The notes under the pieces were generated by a model. That model was not told the origin of the DNA and searched no databases. It was given only the letters and a program-made list of their open reading frames with translations. Of a stretch of 64,000 nucleotides of DNA, positions 60,533-64,000 are shown piece after piece. How positions within the stretch are numbered: position 1 is the stretch's first letter; the number at the start of each line of letters is the position of its first letter. The translations under genes and the position numbers were made by a program. Source of the stretch: Sambucus nigra (Eukaryota > Streptophyta > Magnoliopsida > Dipsacales > Adoxaceae); NCBI GenBank assembly GCA_949130495.1, contig OX422223.1, positions 81,796,251 to 81,860,250 on the forward strand, written 5' to 3'.

Positions 60533-61290
60533 CTAGCGTATCCAAAAGTGATTTCCCAACCCAAGTGGATGTAACACGTTGACACAGGGTTTTGAGAACC
60601 AACAAACGCTAGACTTCGAATTCCTAGGACCTTTTCCAAGATCAAAACAAAAACGCCTAAGGTGACTTTTACTACCACAATATGAACATGTGTAAACGGG
60701 TGGAATGACACCTAAAGTGTGATATTTTCTAATGTCCTTGGAATTAGTTGACCCTCTAAAACAAATAATGGTTTTGACTTTAGCATTAGAAGCATGAGAA
60801 CACGATGAGCCATTACCATCACTATCAAACCTACTTGAATCGTTTAAATAATTTTTCAACTTCAAAATATTTGATTCAAGCAAAGAATTAGACTCTTCCA
60901 AAGATAGGGATTTCTTTTTCAAATCATCAATTAAACTTAACAGTTTATCGCGCTCACCCTCAATTAAAACAAACTTATCCCTAAGAGTCTTTTCACGTGC
61001 CGTAAAATCATCGATTAATTTTTTATCCTCGACGGCACAAACGGGAACCCTATAATTTTTTAAGTCCTCCAATTCCTTCTCTAAAACTAGGACTCTCTCA
61101 TCACTCTTCTTTTTGGCAATTTTCAAAGAATCAAAATCAATACACTAATTAACAAAGTGCTCACGACAAATATCACTTTGAGTTTGAAACTCTTGCAAAT
61201 ATTCAATCTTACTTTTAAAGAGATAATTTTCTTTTTTCAAAACTTTATTTTTGTTGCAAAGTTTCAAATTCAAACTTTTTAATTTTTGAG
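60533..61290 (-). pseudogene. gag: SIRE-type gag, C-terminal coiled coil and zinc knuckle only
   Basis: A 197-codon frame (60533-61126) aligns with the C-terminal half of the gag at 7840-9789: AREKTLRDKFVLIEGERDKL parallels TRERTLREKLEYIEGERDSL, and CSYCGSKSHLRRFC parallels CTHCGRKGHLRQFC (CX2CX4HX4C). The frame goes on upstream of 61126 as coiled-coil sequence (LKKENYLFKSKIEYLQEFQT) with one in-frame TAG at 61145-61147, back to about 61290. The first, UBN2-type half of gag and the first knuckle are missing, and the primer site lies only about 150 bp away. The element is thus a further deletion derivative, without particle-forming capacity of its own. Confidence 0.78.
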
Positions 61291-61438
61291 CACGGTCGTG
61301 AACTTTTTCAAAATAGGCTCCTCATTAAATCGGCGTTCCATTGAAAAATTGCGATTTTTCACAAAACTGATTTTAAAAAAAAGTCAATATCACAAAATTT
61401 TGCGGAAAATAGGAATACGCAATAAATTAGCGCAACCC

Positions 61439-61450
61439 GCTCTGATACCA
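61439..61450 (-). promoter_or_regulatory. Primer-binding site of the second SIRE-type element
   Basis: GCTCTGATACCA on the plus strand, three bases from the LTR boundary at 61454. Same spacing as in the plus-strand SIRE element. Confidence 0.9.
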
Positions 61451-61453
61451 ATT

Positions 61454-62649
61454 TGTAAAAGCGTATGTGTGATATTGTGTGATAATTGATTAAATTAATT
61501 CGCAACTTTCTTATTCGGCACACTTTTTTAATTAGAGTCTATCAAAATAATTTAGCTCCTAAACATGCATCTAAATGTGTGCGTGTGTCAACCCACAAAT
61601 AAATAAAGCATGTGACACAAATATTCAGGAAAAATCTCCGAAGGGCAAAACCTTTTATTTTCACTATAATTTATAAAGAACGGTTACACGGATTACAATG
61701 AAAATAAGAGCGAAGTACGAAATACCCTCAGGTGTCGGTTTCGATGTCTCGGGTGGAATATCTCGCAGGAACTCCACATGGTCAGCAATGAAGAAAAGGA
61801 ACGGCTTCTCCATAAGTTGTGAACTTTATAAAGACTCCCTCCACAATAGCACGCAGCTGTCGGTTGTAGAGTTTTCCCCTCAAAGTATAAACCTAAGCAA
61901 AATATGTTCTTCGGTTCCACAAAATAATTCACATAAAAGTAATTGGGATTTTGTGAATTAAAAAAGAAAATATTCGAACCCTTAAAATTATTAGAGAAAA
62001 ACTTTCTGCCAAAAGGTATTGAATTAAATCTGGGCAGATACACAAAAATTTCAAAAAAAAAAGACTTTTAAAAGTTGAAACTGTTCTCCACCTCTAAAAC
62101 AAAAGGCTGTTGTGCCTTTTATAAAAGAGTTTGAGTCGGTCAAAGGATCATGATCGAAGCAACGTGTTAGGCAAAAGGCAGGGTCGCTCGAATGAAAACC
62201 TCATCTCGCTCGAACGAGATCGCGTGTCATTCAAACGATTACGCGCGACATCCACATGTCGTTCGAATGAGATGGTGATCTCGCTTGAACGACCTTGGCG
62301 TCGAAATCGAGGTACGTTTGCTGCCTTACTGCCTTAGAAATTTTTCAAAACTTTTTCAAAAATCAATGTTTTCTAAAACAGTAATAAAACCCTTTTTATA
62401 AAAATATTTTTATATAAAAGCTTTTTAAAATTCTTTTTTTTTAAATTATCCCAACACTATTAATATGAAATGTATATGAAACTTTAAAACATTATCTTAC
62501 CAAAGTTCATATTGCCGGGCTTGTATGTTGAAGACAACTTGTAATTCAGATTCGCCTTTTGTAGATGCATTCTTCTCAATTCTTCGACGACTTGTAGCGG
62601 TATACGACATAATTAATTGTGACAGACTTATTAAAAATATGTCCTTACA
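61454..62649 (-). repeat. SIRE-type LTR, right copy (5' LTR on the minus strand)
   Basis: 1196 bp, TG...CA. In element orientation the TTCGAA-type palindromes (62180-62300) lie upstream of a TATA box, TTTATAAAAGGCAC (near 62117-62130), so they sit in the promoter part. Followed by AAGGT and then CACTA sequence. Confidence 0.85.
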
Positions 62650-63190
62650 AAGGTCGTGACAAATGCTTGTCACTGTCAATGACCGTGACATGTCCATGAC
62701 AATTCTGTCAGTAAAAAACCCTCCCTCTTCTTTTTTTCCCACCGATTCTATTCCCTCCATTTCTCTCTCTCTCTCTCTCTCTCTCTACAACTTTGGTACG
62801 TTTTCTCTCTCTACTTCTCCTCCATTTATGTATATGTGCGTGTAAATGTGTGTGTGGTGTCTATATGCATGTGTGTGTGTGTGTGTATTTTTTTAATTAA
62901 ATTTTTATTGATTTATTGGATATCGCCCCTCATATTGTAATGCCCCTTGTAAAAGAATTGATTGTTTTAATATTGATTGGTTGTTAATTTTTTTTATAAA
63001 TTAATAATTAATTCCCATTTCATATAGAAAGAACAATACAAGAAGATCGAAGAACAACATCAAGACAGAACGAAAGAAAGAGTAAAACAAACAGAAAAAA
63101 CAAGAGGAAGGAAAAACCCAAGCCTGCTATGGAAAAACCTGCACGACTACTAGCAAATCTGATAATCTCGAAAAACAACCATCGCGAGGT
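62650..63190. mobile_element. CACTA-like element interior, subterminal repeats and simple repeats
   Basis: Resumes the CACTA end from 45543. ACCGTGACA and TTGTCACTG-type motifs recur at 62653-62715. A (TC)n run is at 62761-62788 and (GT)n at about 62868-62886. The pyrimidine-rich part looks like a plant 5' leader. No protein domain is seen here. Confidence 0.5.
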
Positions 63191-63376
63191 TCATAAATGT
63201 ATTCATATATCCTAGAAAGCATACATAAAAGAGGAATCTCATTCTCAGTAGTAAGATCACTCTCCAAAAATCCGGGCACAGTCCTTGCATCGATCAGTCA
63301 TTTTGAGACTGAAGTAAATGTATTATCAACCCTTATTCCGTGTTCATTTATGCTTCCCTTCCCAATATCTCAACAG

Positions 63377-63819
63377 GTGGATCAAGACCTATTCGAGTTG
63401 TTGGAATGTAGTGCGTCTTCACTGCAGGGTCTGATCAATCAAATCTGTAAGCACGAGCTACACAAACCTACAAGCGTTATTGTTTCAACTGTGAATGTTG
63501 TACTGAATGGCAATGTGTTGTCAGCTAGAACACTTTTCTGGATGGAGAAGGCAGACTTCCTCAAAGTGCAGTTGAAAGACTTAGCAAGTCAGTGCAATCT
63601 GCTATCGTCTAATTCGTCGGGGGTGACGACACACTGGGTTTCTGCATCAAGTGACACCGTGTATCCTAAGAGTGAGAACATGGTGTTTGACTCAGATAAC
63701 TTTGTACGGCAGCTGAAAAATTTCATACATAAGGAGGATCTAGGGAAGAAGTTAATTGGCCAATCGGTGAAATCTGCTGCTAGACTGCTTTCCGAACAGC
63801 TGGCAGTTATAAAACTTGG
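63377..63819 (+). CDS. Exon-like open frame of unknown function, possibly a captured gene fragment
   Basis: An open frame runs from ATG 63197 to TAA 63821, but splice signals suggest a single internal exon. An acceptor, TATCTCAACAG/GTGG, ends at 63376. A donor, CTTGG/GTAAGG, starts at 63820 and itself contains the TAA. The 147 or so residues read VDQDLFELLECSASSLQ..., with hydrophobic and charged spacing typical of a soluble helical protein and no low-complexity bias. I do not recognise the family; it is not a known CACTA transposase motif. It lies within the CACTA-like element, and such elements often carry pieces of host genes. It could also be part of an element gene or of a host gene if the CACTA ends before it. 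Confidence 0.4.
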
Positions 63820-63823
63820 GTAA

Positions 63824-64000
63824 GGGCTAGCTGTAGCACTCATAGTGCAGGTGTCAGTCAAAGTACCCTATTTTACCAGCTTTTTTAATATGTGACTCAA
63901 AAAAAAAAAAAAATAGTTCTCGTTTCATATGCAAGTAGGATTCTCCACATTGTAAATTAGTAAATTAATAATTGTATATTTTAATTGTTAGTTTAATTGA
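63824..64000. other. Sequence after the exon-like frame, probably intronic
   Basis: AT-rich with a poly-A run (63900-63913). It would be intron if the donor at 63820 is used. Nothing else is seen before the window ends. Confidence 0.35.

Overview
The window is plant nuclear DNA, almost certainly from a eudicot with a repeat-rich genome. It is a nest of transposable elements with no complete host gene. It holds Ty3/gypsy elements of the Tat, Athila and Tekay/Del (chromodomain) lineages, Ty1/copia elements of the SIRE/Maximus type, one hAT-like DNA element and one CACTA-like element. Plant-type primer-binding sites (initiator tRNA-Met and, for Athila, tRNA-Asp) and AT-rich spacers agree with this. 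No rRNA gene, functional tRNA gene or CRISPR array was seen.

Left block (1-13.7 kb): the degraded 3' part of a Tekay-like element runs into its LTR, which starts at 3806. The internal part is split by a hAT-like element (2368-3473). The LTR is split by a complete SIRE-type element (6129-13161, target duplication GATAG). That element carries a long gag with two zinc knuckles but no pol, so it looks like a non-autonomous TR-GAG element.

Middle block (13.76-43.0 kb): a decayed Tat pol (reverse transcriptase, two RNase H domains, integrase, then an antisense ORF relic) is split in its RNase H region by a 23.5-kb insertion. The insert is a large non-coding Tekay-like derivative with 3.1-kb LTRs (14499-38027). 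Its 3' LTR is split in turn by a young Athila element (23547-36475). The Athila gag-pol frame is open except for one in-frame TGA.

Right block (43.0-64 kb): the Tat relic is cut by a SIRE-type element (minus strand), which is cut by a CACTA-like element at 45471. The CACTA holds a second SIRE-type element (45544-62649). A Tekay chromodomain element (46588-57690, minus strand) sits in one LTR of that element. Inside the Tekay LTR lies a 1.08-kb LTR+PBS remnant with a perfect AAAGG duplication. This is a six-level nest: Tat > SIRE > CACTA > SIRE > Tekay > remnant. The last 1.3 kb is CACTA interior with an exon-like open frame of unknown identity, possibly a captured gene fragment.

The coding parts belong to retrotransposon life cycles: gag builds the particle, and protease, reverse transcriptase, RNase H and integrase copy and insert the element. 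Several elements lack these genes but keep the ends, primer sites and nearby leader of coding relatives, which suggests mobilisation in trans. The most unusual signals are: the same TTCGAA-centred palindrome clusters in LTRs of unrelated superfamilies; a tRNA-like Pol III A/B-box pair in the Athila LTR; an Athila 3' end that carries the PBS-proximal bases and lacks a target duplication; and a five-unit tandem repeat in the Athila leader.
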